A DNA stretch of 64,000 nucleotides. Source: Psococerastis gibbosa (taxonomy: Eukaryota > Arthropoda > Insecta > Psocodea > Psocidae). The stretch lies in assembly GCA_963971405.1 (NCBI GenBank), contig OZ020489.1, forward strand, positions 40,378,510 to 40,442,509. Direction: 5' to 3'. The notes under the pieces were generated by a model. The model did no database searches and was not told the DNA's origin. It saw nothing but the letters and a program-made list of their open reading frames with translations. Below are positions 44,152 through 54,152 of the stretch, piece after piece. Each line of letters opens with the position of its first letter. Position 1 is the first letter of the stretch. The position numbers were made by a program, and so were the translations under genes.

Positions 44152-44314
44152 GACTTCGATGGCAAGGTGTTAGCGTACTCGTACTTGTGCGAGTCTCTAC
44201 AAGCCATGCGATCGGAGACGTGTCGTAACTCAACACGGGTACTAACCTACCGAGGCGACTGAAGAGGTCAATCGGAAACATTCATTAAATTGTCTGTATG
44301 GAATTAACCTTTTC
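44152..44314 (+). repeat. SINE S2
   Basis: GGACTTCGATGGCAAGGTGT through GATCGGAGACGTGTCGTAAC to TTAACCTTTTC. Confidence 0.8.
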
Positions 44315-44377
44315 TAAATAAAAGAATAAAAAAAAGAATAATATAATTAGTTATGCTACGTAGAAAATAGACACCAC

Positions 44378-44728
44378 AAAATTAATTACTATTCATTTTT
44401 ACTTTATTAACTCAGCAAGTTCTTAAAAATTTGGCTCATTTAAGTTGTAGAAGACTACTTCGTGCATCATATAATCGAGTATTTTTACTTTTCAGTTTTG
44501 TAGTTTTTCCAAAAATCCCAGAAATTTTAGTCCCCTATGGTTTTTATGAAAGAGCTAAGGTAGGCTACCAAAAATTTAATACTTCCTATTATATGGTGCA
44601 TGAAGTAGTCTTATACAACTTACGTGAGTCAAATCTTTATAAACTAGCTTTGTTAATTAATTTAAAAAAAAGTCAATAAAAACAACAGATTTTAGGGAGC
44701 TAATTTTCTATTTAGGATGTCATACAAA
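44378..44728. mobile_element. PB MITE copy 4, degenerate
   Basis: Both inner arms are present (AGTTGTAGAAGACTACTTCG and GGTGCATGAAGTAGTCTTAT), but the tips are eroded (AGGGAGCTAATTTTCTATTT) and no TTAA pair remains. Frames across it are not genes. Confidence 0.7.
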
Positions 44729-45375
44729 ATAGGGTTTCAACTTCAGAGGGTTATCAAAGTTTATGTAGGGTATATTTAACCCTCCTAACCATTTCTTCTT
44801 ATACAGATTGGCTATAAGTGAATTAAAACTTCCAAGCCATTTTTTACTTGCATCGCTATCTTACAGCTTATGAATCTGAAATTCAGTAGCTCGTAGTTAA
44901 ACTGAAATCTGAACTAAAGGTAAACACTGCATGTTATGATTAAAAACCGTCAAATAGATTTTGCATGCATGAATATTCATTATAATTCCGTTGGTTATAT
45001 TTTTAACAAGTTTTAAGCTTTACATTGATTTAAAATTCACCGCAGTGTAACGAACCCCTTTTCCCTTACGTCACGAATTTAATTACCTAATACCTAACTA
45101 ACTTAATGAGCATCAGTTAATAGATAAGTATTATACTTGTAAGCAACTCAGTAAATCATGTAGTGAGCCCTCTAGTATCAAAATCGGCAATCTCCACTCA
45201 GACACTTTATTCAGGAATCACTAAAAACTGTAACCCGGTTCTGCTCATTTTGATATCAATGTCATTTTTTAGTACCTACCAGAATGTTGATTTTGACACT
45301 GCAAACTTATTTCATCATTTGCATAACTCTAAAACAAAAAAAAGGGGAGTTCGCTGATTTTGAGTCTGTTTTTTA
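44729..45375. other. No gene seen
   Basis: AT-rich sequence. No repeat recognised. Confidence 0.4.
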
Positions 45376-45505
45376 ACTTGAGGCAACCTAACCTAACATC
45401 ACCTCGGGGCGAAGGAGAGTTGACTGACAGGGTGGACCTCCTGATTATAGTGGATTCCAAACCACATGGGGAACTTAGCAAAGTCACACGGTTAATTCGG
45501 ACTGA
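45376..45505 (-). repeat. R4 fragment
   Basis: Antisense R4: GAAGGAGAGTTGACTGACAG, TGGACCTCCTGATTATAGTG and AAAGTCACACGGTTAATTCG. Confidence 0.7.
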
Positions 45506-45507
45506 CA

Positions 45508-45625
45508 GAAATTTCGTAAAAACCTTTTTAGTGTAAAACGTGTAAATCCACTGAAATAGAAAATTTCAACCATCACAAAGCTTTCCATATAGGCTACTAG
45601 GTATAAATAGGAAAGAAAAAATACA
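45508..45625 (-). mobile_element. 5' end of rolling-circle element H
   Basis: On the minus strand it reads from the left tip region through GGAAAGCTTTGTGATGG-like and TTTACACGTTTT to TTTCGTAAAA, just short of the GTCT tract. It abuts the R4 fragment. Confidence 0.6.
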
Positions 45626-45960
45626 AGGATTCTCGGTAAATTTCAATTTTCTCACCTGAAAAATTATTAATCTAAAAAAAAAACGATATAGTGCATTACA
45701 CAGATTTCATAGAATAGCAGTAAGTCCACTGGGAAAATAGTCTATGTCTTGCGAAAGTAGGTATTTTAATGAAGTCTGCAAAATACTATTCTTAGATGTA
45801 TGAAGCCTTGGACCCGGTAATTAATTACTTTTGGCAAAACCCCCGACTCCAGAACGCCCCAGGCCTTCAGTTTAAAATTCCTCTACAGCGGTTCTTAATA
45901 TTGTGAGTCTTATATTTCATCAACCTTCCAATTGTATTTAGGTCTAAAGATCCTATTCGA
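45626..45960. other. No gene seen
   Basis: No recognised repeat or coding sequence. Confidence 0.4.
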
Positions 45961-46864
45961 AGAACCTGTCCGAGTTTACTCGAACATGCTTTCCAATTCA
46001 TCAATTAGTAGATAGAGAAAATGAGTAATTTCATGGTAAATAATTTTCCTATGGTAAAATTTCGGATATCTCGGGGGGGGGGGGGGGGAGGGAGGGGGGG
46101 CTGTCCACCTGACGTCACTAGAGGTGAGGTAAATTCAAGATAGGTCAGACCAACACATTCCCACACAGTAATAATGGCAGGGCACGCAATGCATTTGACC
46201 GTGAATTTTCTATCATTTTTCAAAAAAAACTTTTTTTGCACAAAACCAAATAGTTTTTTGCGAAAGCAACCTGTCCGGTTTCGTTACTCAATTTTTAACT
46301 CCTACAACATGCCTGAAGGTAGAAATCATCGATAGAAAGGTTTCGCAGAAAAATTATTTTTTAGTCATTATTCATTAAAATATAGTTATTTTTATTTTTT
46401 TTAACCCCAAAAGCACACACTGTCAAGGGGCAAGCGACCCCCCGCATTTTATTAACATTAATAACAGCTACAATATTTGTGAAAATTTAAATGAAATAGT
46501 TGGAGCCGTTTTGGATAAATAATTTTTTTAGACGTTTTTTTTGGAGTTTTTTGAGAATAAACCCCCCCCCCCCCCAAATTGAATTAGCCCAAAATAAATA
46601 AAAAACAGTCTCGAGATATAATATTTTTAAACCTACATGCTAAATTTCATCAAAATCGATCGAGTCGTTTGCTCGGAAATCGATGAACAGACAGACATAC
46701 AGACAGACATACAAACAAACAGACAGAGCGAAAGACAGACATTTCGTAAAACCCAATTTTTTGGGTTCCTGGGACCTCAAAACGAGTAAATTCGTTGAAA
46801 TCTCGGAATCGAAAATTTCGACCATCACAAAGCTTTCTGTATACTACGTATAAATTGGATAGCA
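45961..46864 (-). mobile_element. Non-autonomous rolling-circle (Helentron/HINE-like) element H3
   Basis: 904 bp, read on the minus strand. The left tip is TGCTATCCAATTTATAC and the subterminal inverse near the right end is GATGAATTGGAAAGCA. The 3' hairpin GTTCGAGTAAACTCGGAC is followed by AGGTTCT. A GTCT-type microsatellite (imperfect, 46690-46740) lies about 125 bp from the left end. The flanking bases are T and T with no target duplication. Asymmetric TIRs, a 3' terminal hairpin, T/T insertion and a GTCY tract are the described features of Helentron-associated elements. No Rep/helicase is encoded. A G17 run lies near 46073-46090. Confidence 0.7.
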
Positions 46865-47302
46865 ATAATACACAATCCCGATTACAAAAACGTCGTGACA
46901 CCACAACACAATGAAGTCCAGGCCGGAGAAACGCGGTAGAGGATCCTCGCTGTATTATCTGACAATCGAAGGGGGTAATAATAATAAAGTCTATAATGAT
47001 AAATAAATGATCCCCCCCCCCCCCATAATTTGTAAATTCATAAGATATTAAAAAAAATGAATAAAACTCAACTTTTCAACAAACAAATTACTTTTAAAAC
47101 TTATATATAACTTGTGACCCCCCCCCCCCCTAATTTTTCCGCTGGATCCCCTCTTATGCCTTATGATTTAAATTCGCCAAAATGGAGATAACCTTTTCAA
47201 CACCTACAATACAAGTAGGTTAAGCAGTCACTTTACATGTATAACCTGGGAATTGCACGACACACATTAATTGTACAATACTCAGTACAATGTTACGTGA
47301 TT
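46865..47302. other. No gene seen; two C-rich tracts
   Basis: C tracts near 47010-47023 and 47118-47130. Confidence 0.5.
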
Positions 47303-47620
47303 ATGGCCTCCATAAAGAGACGTAACTGCAGCCTATCTGGCACACAGGGGAGTGTCAGCAAAAAGCGCTCGAAATCTCCCAGTAACTCGAGTTACGATAA
47401 CATTTCAGACAAAGGAGCAGAAGAAAATGAAATACCATTTAGACTCTATACAACTCTCCGTTTATCTCGCTATTTAAAGAGATGGATTGCAGTTGGGACC
47501 TTTTTGCCCGTGAGATTCATGGTAAATGACGGGCCATTGTCTTGGAACTATCGTTATGCAGGTCGTGCAAAAGTGAACTATGAAATAGTAGGTGAAGGTT
47601 TGAGACTCAGCAAGAAATAA
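47303..47620 (+). CDS. Unrecognised small open reading frame, basic N-terminus
   Basis: From ATG 47303 (G at +4) the frame gives about 105 residues: MASIKRRNCSLSGTQGSVSK, KKRSKSPSNSSYDNIS (basic and serine-rich, NLS-like), an acidic KGAEENE patch, then RLYTTLRLSRYLKRWIAVGT and PVRFMVNDGPLSWNYRYAG. An ATG 66 bp upstream is in frame, but the 47303 start has the better context. Composition is less AT-driven than that of neighbouring chance frames, and the base sequence is free of low complexity. I recognise no family. It could be a host exon, a transposon ORF or chance. The next ~130 bp are GC-rich and non-coding. Confidence 0.3.
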   Translation: MASIKRRNCSLSGTQGSVSKKRSKSPSNSSYDNISDKGAEENEIPFRLYTTLRLSRYLKRWIAVGTFLPVRFMVNDGPLSWNYRYAGRAKVNYEIVGEGLRLSKK

Positions 47621-47776
47621 AATTGCTTCCCCCTGGCCAGGGTTCACCCAATCCTAATGGGCACCTTCAACAGTGGCCAAGTGGGAGGTTCCCCCACCAG
47701 TTCTCAGGTTTAGACCCGGATTGGGAATGTGTCATGAATTAGGGCCTATCCATAATTTATTTAAAATAACATTTTT

Positions 47777-48610
47777 TTTATATTAAAACCAAAGTTTTAC
47801 ATGAGCAACCTGTTCGGTTTTCTATTATTATTATTAATTTATTTATTATTATTTATTTATAATTCACACCTAAAACATACCAAAATTTAGAAAACATCGA
47901 TTGTAATGTTCCGCAGAAATATTATTTTTTAGTCATTTTTCATGAAAAATGAAGGAATGAATAAACGACTTTATTGCAATACAAATGGCGAACAATAAGA
48001 CTATAAAGTCTTTTTTTCATGTTAACCATAACTTAAAAACAGTATACATAGTAAATATAACTTAAATTATCGTATATAAGGAATATAAAAAGGGGGAAAG
48101 AAGGTAAAGAAAGAGGGGGTATAGGGGGGGGGGGGGGTCCATTGTTTGTACTGCTACGAGGCCAGGTAACAGGGTCTAGGTGTTATCGAAAATATATGAT
48201 TTTATTTTATTATTAAACTGATTGTGTGATCCAAATGAGTTTTTTTAACGTTTATTTTTTATTTTTTGCCACGAACAAAATTTGTATAGGCCTACATTAT
48301 CGTTGAAGTCTTTTGGAGTTAATTATCTTTTTAGCAATTGTTTTAGTTTTTGAGGGTCAAGCCCCCCCCCCCCCCCCCGCAATTGTGATAGCCCAAAATA
48401 ATAAAAAGCTATCTCGTGGTATAATTTATGTGAACCTACTTGCCAAATAGCCATATGCAATGAGTAGTTTATTCAAGAACTGACAGACAGACAGACACAC
48501 AGACAGACAGATATTTGGTAAAAACCACTTTTTTTCCTGGGACCTCAAAACGTGTAAATCCATTGCAATCTCGAAATTAAAAATTTTTACCATCACAAAA
48601 CTACTTACAG
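47777..48610 (-). mobile_element. Rolling-circle element H4, interrupted and degraded
   Basis: Right-half motifs of H (GCAACCTGTTCGGTTTT, GTTCCGCAGAAATATTATTT) lie at 47800-47950. The left half (C18 at 48362-48379, a CAGACAGACAGA tract at 48483-48510, CCTGGGACCTCAAAACGTGT, CCATCACAAAACTACTTAC) lies at 48340-48610. Between them is foreign sequence including a LINE-like tail. Minus orientation. Confidence 0.6.
47952..48175 (-). mobile_element. LINE-like 3' tail inserted in H4
   Basis: Read on the minus strand it ends ATTGCAATAAAGTCGTTTAT, TCATTCCTTC, the kind of end seen at 42.38 and 11.93 kb. G15 lies near 48123-48137. Class uncertain. Confidence 0.35.
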
Positions 48611-48728
48611 GCTAAAGAGGAAAACAAAATATGCACATCGATCCAAGGACTACCAACCCTAATGAATGGATACACCCACTGTTATCGGGAAAACGGGGCT
48701 GCTTGGCATGTTGCTGACAACAACTAGG
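48611..48728. other. Short unassigned segment
   Basis: AACGGGGCTGCTTGGCATGT, TGCTGACA resembles 17720-17745 (AACGCGGCTGTTGGTCATGT), so a dispersed repeat may exist. Confidence 0.35.
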
Positions 48729-48765
<37 letters not shown>

Positions 48766-49430
48766 TATATTTATTCCAATTTTTTCAACAAGACAAGTAT
48801 ACATAAAATGACAAAATTAAAATTAACTTTAAATACGCTAAGTTAAATTAACTTATATTACATTCAATACGTTACAAGGAATTATAACCAGCCCAACTGT
48901 ATTTCCACGTGCTAGGGCCGGTACAGCATTTCAGTTTAACTCAGATTTGTTACGACAGTGTGCAGGTATGTGTTACGTATATGTAAAAGTGTATATGTTA
49001 GAAAAGAGTTAATAGAAAATATAAATTATGATCTTTAAGTTGAGTAAAAAAAATGTTGATGAAAATATGTTTTTATTGTTCTACATGAAATAGTAAATTT
49101 TCTAAATCTGTTTTTTTTTTCTCATGAAGCCATAAGTTTAGTAGGTGTTTAAAAGAAGTTTTCATTGTACAACTTTTTATGTCTACGGGGATCAGGTTAA
49201 ATATTTTTGGTGCCAGGTATGTGTAGCTACGTTTTGCCAAGCTGAGATTTTGTTTTGGTAGTAGGAGTGCGTCTCTTTGCCGAGTGTCGTGACAGTGGTC
49301 TCTCTTTTGCGCTTCGTCTTTGAGGTCTTGGAAACGTATGAGTTTTAGTGTATAACTGCCTTAGATCCAGAATACGCGCCTCCTCAAAAAGTTCGTCCGA
49401 TGGGTAGCGGCGAGGTTTCCGCAGCATAAC
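48729..49430 (-). pseudogene. CR1/jockey-like LINE: ORF2 C-terminus, 3' UTR and (TTGA)n tail
   Basis: On the minus strand one frame reads RKPRRYPSDELFEEARILDL and RQLYTK. After a one-base shift it continues LIRFQDLKDEAQKR, SLAKRSYTYLAPKIFNLIPV and FKHLLNLWLHEKK to a stop near 49095. This layout (Y.APK.FN.IP...FK..L..WL) is the usual terminus of CR1/jockey-type ORF2. A ~330-bp AT-rich 3' UTR follows and ends in nine TTGA units (48729-48764). 5'-truncated and frameshifted. Confidence 0.75.
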
Positions 49431-49696
49431 CTTTAATATTAGTTTTTGTGTACCCAGAAAGAGTGGCGGACCAAGTTTGTAGTTACATTTTCCATTATAA
49501 ATCCTCCATTACACATTCAGCTCCTTTGTGCAATTCAACAGGAAAACTTGCAAATGAGAATGAAAATTAGGTGGGAAGAAAACGAAAAGTTTTCCTCTAA
49601 AATGTTAATCAGGGACAGGAGTGAAAAGTTTATCACCTACTGAGCAAACAACAGTCTCTTGCTCACCTAATTCTTATCTACTTTTCATTTAAGATG

Positions 49697-49785
49697 CAGT
49701 GTAGGGGTACGGACTCCAAATTTTGCCCGAAATATTGTTGGTTCGAGTCCCACACTTGCTAATTTTTTGACTACGTTTTGAAAAG
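49697..49785 (+). repeat. SINE S3, tRNA-like 5' half
   Basis: CAGTGTAGGGGTACGGACTC (A-box region) and TTGGTTCGAGTCCCACACTT (B box), then TGCTAATTTTT. The 3' half is absent. Confidence 0.7.
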
Positions 49786-49869
49786 CTTGTTAAGAACGGG
49801 GTCGTGGTCTAGCAACTATAGTTCAGTGTACGGTAAGTTAGGTAATTATGTGATAGTCTATTTCTTTTT

Positions 49870-50040
49870 AAAGGTTAATCGCATGTTACAAACAATTTAA
49901 TGAATGTATCCGATTGACCTCTTGAGTAGCCTCTTTAGGTTAATACCCGTGTTGAGTTACGACACGACTTCGATCGCATGGCGTTTCAATACTCGCACAA
50001 GTGCAAGCACGTTACCATCCACCTCGCCATCGAAGTCGAT
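49870..50040 (-). repeat. SINE S2, complete
   Basis: Antisense S2 from AAAGGTTAATCGCATG to CGCCATCGAAGTCGAT. Confidence 0.8.
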
Positions 50041-50177
50041 ATGCTAGTGGGCTGGTGCAGGAATATAATTAAGTCGGAGAACTCCATATGTTTTGTACAC
50101 AAAAGGTGTCTCAGTATTTGAAGAAATTAATTAATATATATTTCCTCAGCCGTATAGATATGGACATTTATTGTACA

Positions 50178-50338
50178 TAGAGTGGTGGTACGGACTTCAA
50201 CGTTCTCCCGATAGGTTCCCACACTATATTTTACTGTCACGCATGGAGGGCATGTAAAGCAAACGGTCCCGAGCCTTCCCAGTTGAGTGTATGAAAGGGT
50301 TTTATAGCCCTCCAATAGGTTGACCTATTTTATTAATA
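50178..50338 (+). repeat. SINE S3
   Basis: GAGTGGTGGTACGGACTTCA, a damaged B box (ATAGGTTCCCACAC), then GGAGGGCATGTAAAGC and TTCCCAGTTGAGTGTATG. Confidence 0.7.
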
Positions 50339-50377
50339 AGGGGACAGAAGAATCTGGGCTAATATGCCGCGGTCAAT

Positions 50378-50678
50378 CATAAGACTTTTTCATATCTAAA
50401 TAAATCAATAAATAGTGACTTTTGTGCTACTAAAATAAGTCAATATAAAACGAAGGCTTTCACGGCCGGAGTCTAATGAGGGGACAGAAGAATCCGGGCT
50501 AATAGGCCGCGGTCGATTTGAAAGTAAGCTTCCATCAAATCGACCACAGCCTATTAGCCCGGATTCTTCTGTCCCCTCATTAGACTCCGGCCGTGAAAGC
50601 CTCGTTTTATATTGACTTATTTTAGTAGCCCAAAAGTCACTATTTATTGATTTATTTAGATATGAAAATAGTCTTATG
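50378..50678. repeat. Long near-perfect hairpin, 144-bp arms, 13-nt loop
   Basis: 50378-50521 is the reverse complement of 50535-50678 with only a few mismatches. Arms include CTTTCACGGCCGGAGTCTAA and GGGGACAGAAGAATCCGGGC. An extra direct copy of the loop-proximal 45 bp lies at 50340-50386. No TIR class or tail is recognised. A transcript across it would form a long double-stranded RNA stem. Confidence 0.9.
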
Positions 50679-51077
50679 AAAAATTCGTAAAAATTACAAG
50701 CTTTAAAAAAATGTAGACGATTTTTCCCACACGAATGATTTCTGACTGTTCTATAAAATCGGGTTTAATGCCCTTTTTCGTGTTTTTCTATGGTAACAAT
50801 AATATTTAAGGCGTGTAAATTAAAAATTATTTTGAAATCTTGATTTTTTTTACTAATTTCTTCTTAAAAGTTATTATTTTATTATTTTAAATGATTTTTT
50901 TTCGATTTTTGGCTCATCTTCGACTTGTTGTGCATTGCATGGGTTGAAACTAGACTATTACGAACCCGACCTTACCTGTTAATACCTAGGTACTGTTAGG
51001 CTAGGTAGATGGCAAATAGCAGATAGGCATACTCAGCTCTTACCTGAAATCATAAAAAAAACAGGTGTACTAAAAAT
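50679..51077. other. No gene seen
   Basis: AT-rich sequence. Confidence 0.45.
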
Positions 51078-51174
51078 TATGGTCATATTTCGGAAGGCAC
51101 GTAAAACAAGCGGTCCCCTAGTTGAGTGTAAGAGAGGGCTAGCCCTAAATCCGCTAGGTTGGCTTGTAGTAATA
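51078..51174 (+). repeat. SINE S3, 3' half
   Basis: TTCGGAAGGCACGTAAAACA, TAGTTGAGTGTAAGAGAGGG and CCGCTAGGTTGGCTTG. Confidence 0.7.
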
Positions 51175-51690
51175 TTACACAAAGAGCCAATTTGTATTTA
51201 TTTATATTTTTTGATTTCCGGTGTAATCTACTACGTCTATTTTGACAAACCAGAACAACAACAACAAATCCAACGAACCCCGCCATGACTTCAAGCCCTG
51301 CTCCGATTTGTCGATGATGGCGGGTCTCCCAGAAATTAAAAATATCGATGGTGGGAGAAAATATCCCATCCCTTATATATAGTACTCTAAAGAAGACAAT
51401 TTGAAATTATGAAGGAACTTCGTCCTCGTTAATTATTTGGTTTGTAACTTTTCTCAATCTTAACTTATATTAAACCATTAGAATTCAGAAACAAGAATAA
51501 ACAGTCAAAAAGAGACAATTTTGAAAGATGAATAGACTAAATACAAAGCAGTATTTTTTGGATTGGTTCTTAATGGACGTAAGCCTACTAGTACAGACTT
51601 ACTGAACCTCGCCCTCCCCCATGACCCCGTCAGATATTAATAGTATTTTTATTTATTTTTTAATAAAAGATTAATCGCATAGCCTACAAA
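51175..51690. other. No gene seen
   Basis: ACAACAACAACAAATCCAAC near 51255 is a short CAA tract. 51655-51690 resembles the 3' end of an antisense S2. Confidence 0.4.
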
Positions 51691-51757
51691 CAATTGTGGC
51701 TTGTGGTCGACAGGTTAAGACGACGCCCGGTTAGCTCTGATTTCGGTTATATCTCAT
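51691..51757 (+). repeat. SINE S1, damaged
   Basis: TTGTGGCTTGTGGTCGACAG, GTTAAGACGACGCCCGG and then directly the S1 tail CTGATTTCGGTTATATC. The B-box half is deleted. Confidence 0.65.
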
Positions 51758-51799
51758 GATAATTGTAAGTAATTTTTTTTTTTACTAGCTCTATGTTCG

Positions 51800-51850
51800 G
51801 CTATATAGTGGGGGACTCGAACCAACCACCTTTCCATCCGTGCCACAAGG
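51800..51850 (-). repeat. SINE S3, tRNA-like fragment
   Basis: GTGGGGGACTCGAACCAACC is the antisense B-box region of S3, followed by CCATCCGTGCCAC. Confidence 0.5.
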
Positions 51851-51883
51851 GCACAAGTCCTGAAAATTACATATTTTCGCGCC

Positions 51884-52205
51884 AACGGCCTTACTAATCC
51901 ACGAGAGCAGAGCGTGTTTCAAACTGCGTCAACTTGGTAACATGATAACGCGCTGAGACTATACCAGTTAGTCGAAGTGCGTGTCGCGTCCTGGTCACCT
52001 CCGAATTAATTGTGAAACTTTACTATGTTTCCCAAGTTGTTTGGAATCCGCTATAATCAGAGGTCCACCCTGTCAGTCAACTCCCCTTCTCCCCGAGGTG
52101 AAGAAGTCTGCCCTTAGGGTGTCTCAAGTTGAAAAACAGACTCACTCCCCCCGCTAGGCTGAAGGGTTTGCTTAAAGCAGAAATGAAATGCTGAAAGCAG
52201 GCGTC
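51884..52205 (+). repeat. R4, nearly complete
   Basis: CAACGGCCTTACTAATCCAC through ATAACGCGCTGAGACTATAC, GTCGCGTCCTGGTCACCTCC and CTGAAAGCAGGCGTCG, collinear with 10431-10790. The CAA tail is replaced by an A10 run. Confidence 0.75.
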
Positions 52206-52967
52206 GAAAAAAAAAAACACCCCGACATGACAATGTTTGTTTACAAGTAAATACATTTTTTTTCCTTCGTCCGTTACTCCACGGACCAAGGGGATATAAT
52301 CAACAGAAACTATACAATACAAAGCATACAATTTTCATAGAGTACGAAAACCCCCCTGAGGGGTTTGTCTGGGCTAGTGTGAATGCAAGATGTCACCTCA
52401 GACAGAAAAAGAAAAGATTTTCAAATGCATTTTACATCAAAACATAATTAAGTTTTGTTTTAAAGTTTCCAAATATTAAATATAAACCCTAAGTTATCCT
52501 TTACTAATAGACATTTACTGAAAAGACTATTATTTGTTCATTTGCAGTAAGCAAAGAAGACATTGTACGTTAGTTACTGTAAAACCAGTTTATTATTAAT
52601 TTTTCAATTTGTGAATAACAATAATAATATTAGCAAGTAAGTTTTACAACAACGTAGTGCAGACAAAAATAATATTAAAAAAAAGTCTATTGAAGCAAAA
52701 AAACTTGGGAAAATTTCCATTGTCTGAGAGGATCTGATTAAAATTTCAAGTCCCGTCTGAAAATTTTCATTATACCAACTTTAAAAAATATAATTTTATC
52801 GCTGTAGATAAATCTTGGAAAGGAAAACACTGAATTTGGGCGAAATCCCTGAAGGAAGCCATTTTTCAACCTTTCGAAACCCCATCCATATCCGCTAGAA
52901 TACGAGTAGCCGAGTAGGTAGCCGAAATGGGTTCTTGATTTTTTTTTCTTATGCCTAAACGCGATAC
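52206..52967. other. No gene seen
   Basis: Unremarkable AT-rich sequence. Confidence 0.4.
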
Positions 52968-53460
52968 AGTATCTTCTTCTTCTTCTTCATCTGCTTCTTC
53001 TGCTTCTGCTTCTTCTTCTTCTTCTTCTTTTTCTTCTTCTTTTTCTTCTTCTTTTTCTTCTTCTTCTTCTTCTTCTTCTGCTTCTGCTTCTTCTTCTTCT
53101 GCTTCTTCTTTTTCTTCTTCTTCTGCTTCTTCTTCTTCTTCTTCTTCTTCTTCTTCATCTGACTGTGTAGCTCTTGATGAGCTTTGGCCTGCTCGATAAT
53201 ACTCCTCCATTCATCTCGATTTTATAACACGCTCCACCATCTACGGACTCCCAACTGGCGAAGGTCAGTTTCCATCTCATCCTTCCAGCGTTTTCGAGAA
53301 CGTCCAGCCAGTCCTGTCATGCTTGCTTTGTACACCATTTTCGGCATGCGGTCGTTTGACATTCTTACGACGTGTCCCTGCCATCTTTTGCGTTGCGTTT
53401 CTATGAACCGGACAAATGCGGTACAGAATGGTCGGGAATAGTCCAGTTAGAACATCAAAG
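52968..53460 (-). pseudogene. LINE ORF2 C-terminus ending in a ~190-bp GAA tract
   Basis: On the minus strand the frames give RKRWQGHVVRMSNDRMPKMV, GLAGRSRKRWKDEMETDLRQ and DEWRSIIEQAKA, the RW.GHV.RM...GRP.KRW.D region of non-LTR elements, with at least one internal stop or frameshift. After the coding end the element runs straight into GAA/AGA repeats (52970-53158), here an expanded 3' microsatellite tail with interspersed GCA units. The long glutamate- and serine-rich frames in this tract are artefacts of the repeat. Confidence 0.75.
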
Positions 53461-53531
53461 TCTACTCATACAGAGCCTGTGGAAACGGCAAAGAAAGGAA
53501 TTAGTACTAGGCCTACGTATAGCCATGGCCA

Positions 53532-53790
53532 TACGTAGTAGTATGGTTTGACACAGTCCCAGGCCACGGTGTGGGCCCATAGGACTCCAGTGGTCCTCCT
53601 GATTATAGTGGATTCCGAACCACCTGGGAAACACAGTGAAGTCACACGATTAGTTCGGAGGTGACCAGGACAAGTCCTACCATGTTTCCCTACCGGCACT
53701 ATGCACACGACCAATTTATCTGCAGCTTTGAACCTGCTCTGGTCCGCTGGATTCAACTTGGTATGGCGGCCGGCTTGGCCAAACCTAACC
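53532..53790 (-). repeat. R4 variant B, with LINE-like (TAC)n tail
   Basis: On the minus strand the R4 body (GCGGCC...GGTCACCTCCGAACTA to ATAATCAGGAGG) switches at ACCACTGG to the tail GGAGTCCTATGGGCCCACAC, CGTGGCCTGGGACTGTGTCA, ending in TACTACTACG. Other R4 copies continue instead with CCCTGTCAGTGAACTCCCC and a CAA tail. The same tail opens this window. Confidence 0.65.
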
Positions 53791-53854
53791 ACTACGGTAT
53801 CCATTTGCTGGCTTATATACAGTGGTGGCCTGAGGCACGTGCAAGAGGTGGTAA

Positions 53855-53910
53855 ACACCACTTTTTTGGGTTCCAAGCATGTAAATCCACTGAAATCCCA
53901 CCAGCTCTGC
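53855..53910 (-). mobile_element. Small fragment of element H
   Basis: GTAAACACCACTTTTTTGGG, TTCCAAGCATGTAAATCCAC matches the H region left of the GTCT tract in antisense. Confidence 0.45.
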
Positions 53911-54152
53911 CACATCGCGGCAGCCTTCGCGGTTCTGCGCTATCCTTCGTCACTCGCCAGCCATTGACGCCAAGAGTCACCAGATCCACCTCGACGTCGT
54001 CCAGCCATCGCATCCGTGGTTGCCCCACACGTTTTCTCCCTTGGGGCACCTTGTGTAAGGCTGCTCTTGTTGCCCTATTTTCTGACATTCGTTCTACGTG
54101 CCCTAGCCACCTGCTGCGGGCTTTTTTGATTTCGGCTACTATCGCAGGTTAA
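53905..54152 (-). pseudogene. LINE ORF2 C-terminal remnant
   Basis: The minus strand reads IKKARSRWLGHVERMSENRA, LHKVPQGRKRVGQPRMRWLD and DVEVDLVTLGVNGWRV, the RW.GH..RM....GRPR.RW.DDV...L region of non-LTR elements, before decaying into RRLPRCGRAGGIS. It differs from the 53.2-kb remnant, so it comes from another subfamily. The long plus-strand frame across it is a shadow. Confidence 0.75.

Noticed and set aside
52866-53210. Long glutamate-rich and serine-rich open frames
   Set aside because: They are translations of the GAA/TTC microsatellite at the 3' end of a LINE remnant.
53661-54152. 163-codon plus-strand ORF, the longest in the window
   Set aside because: It is antisense to two retroelement pieces (R4 and a LINE C-terminus), and no protein family is recognisable in that frame.
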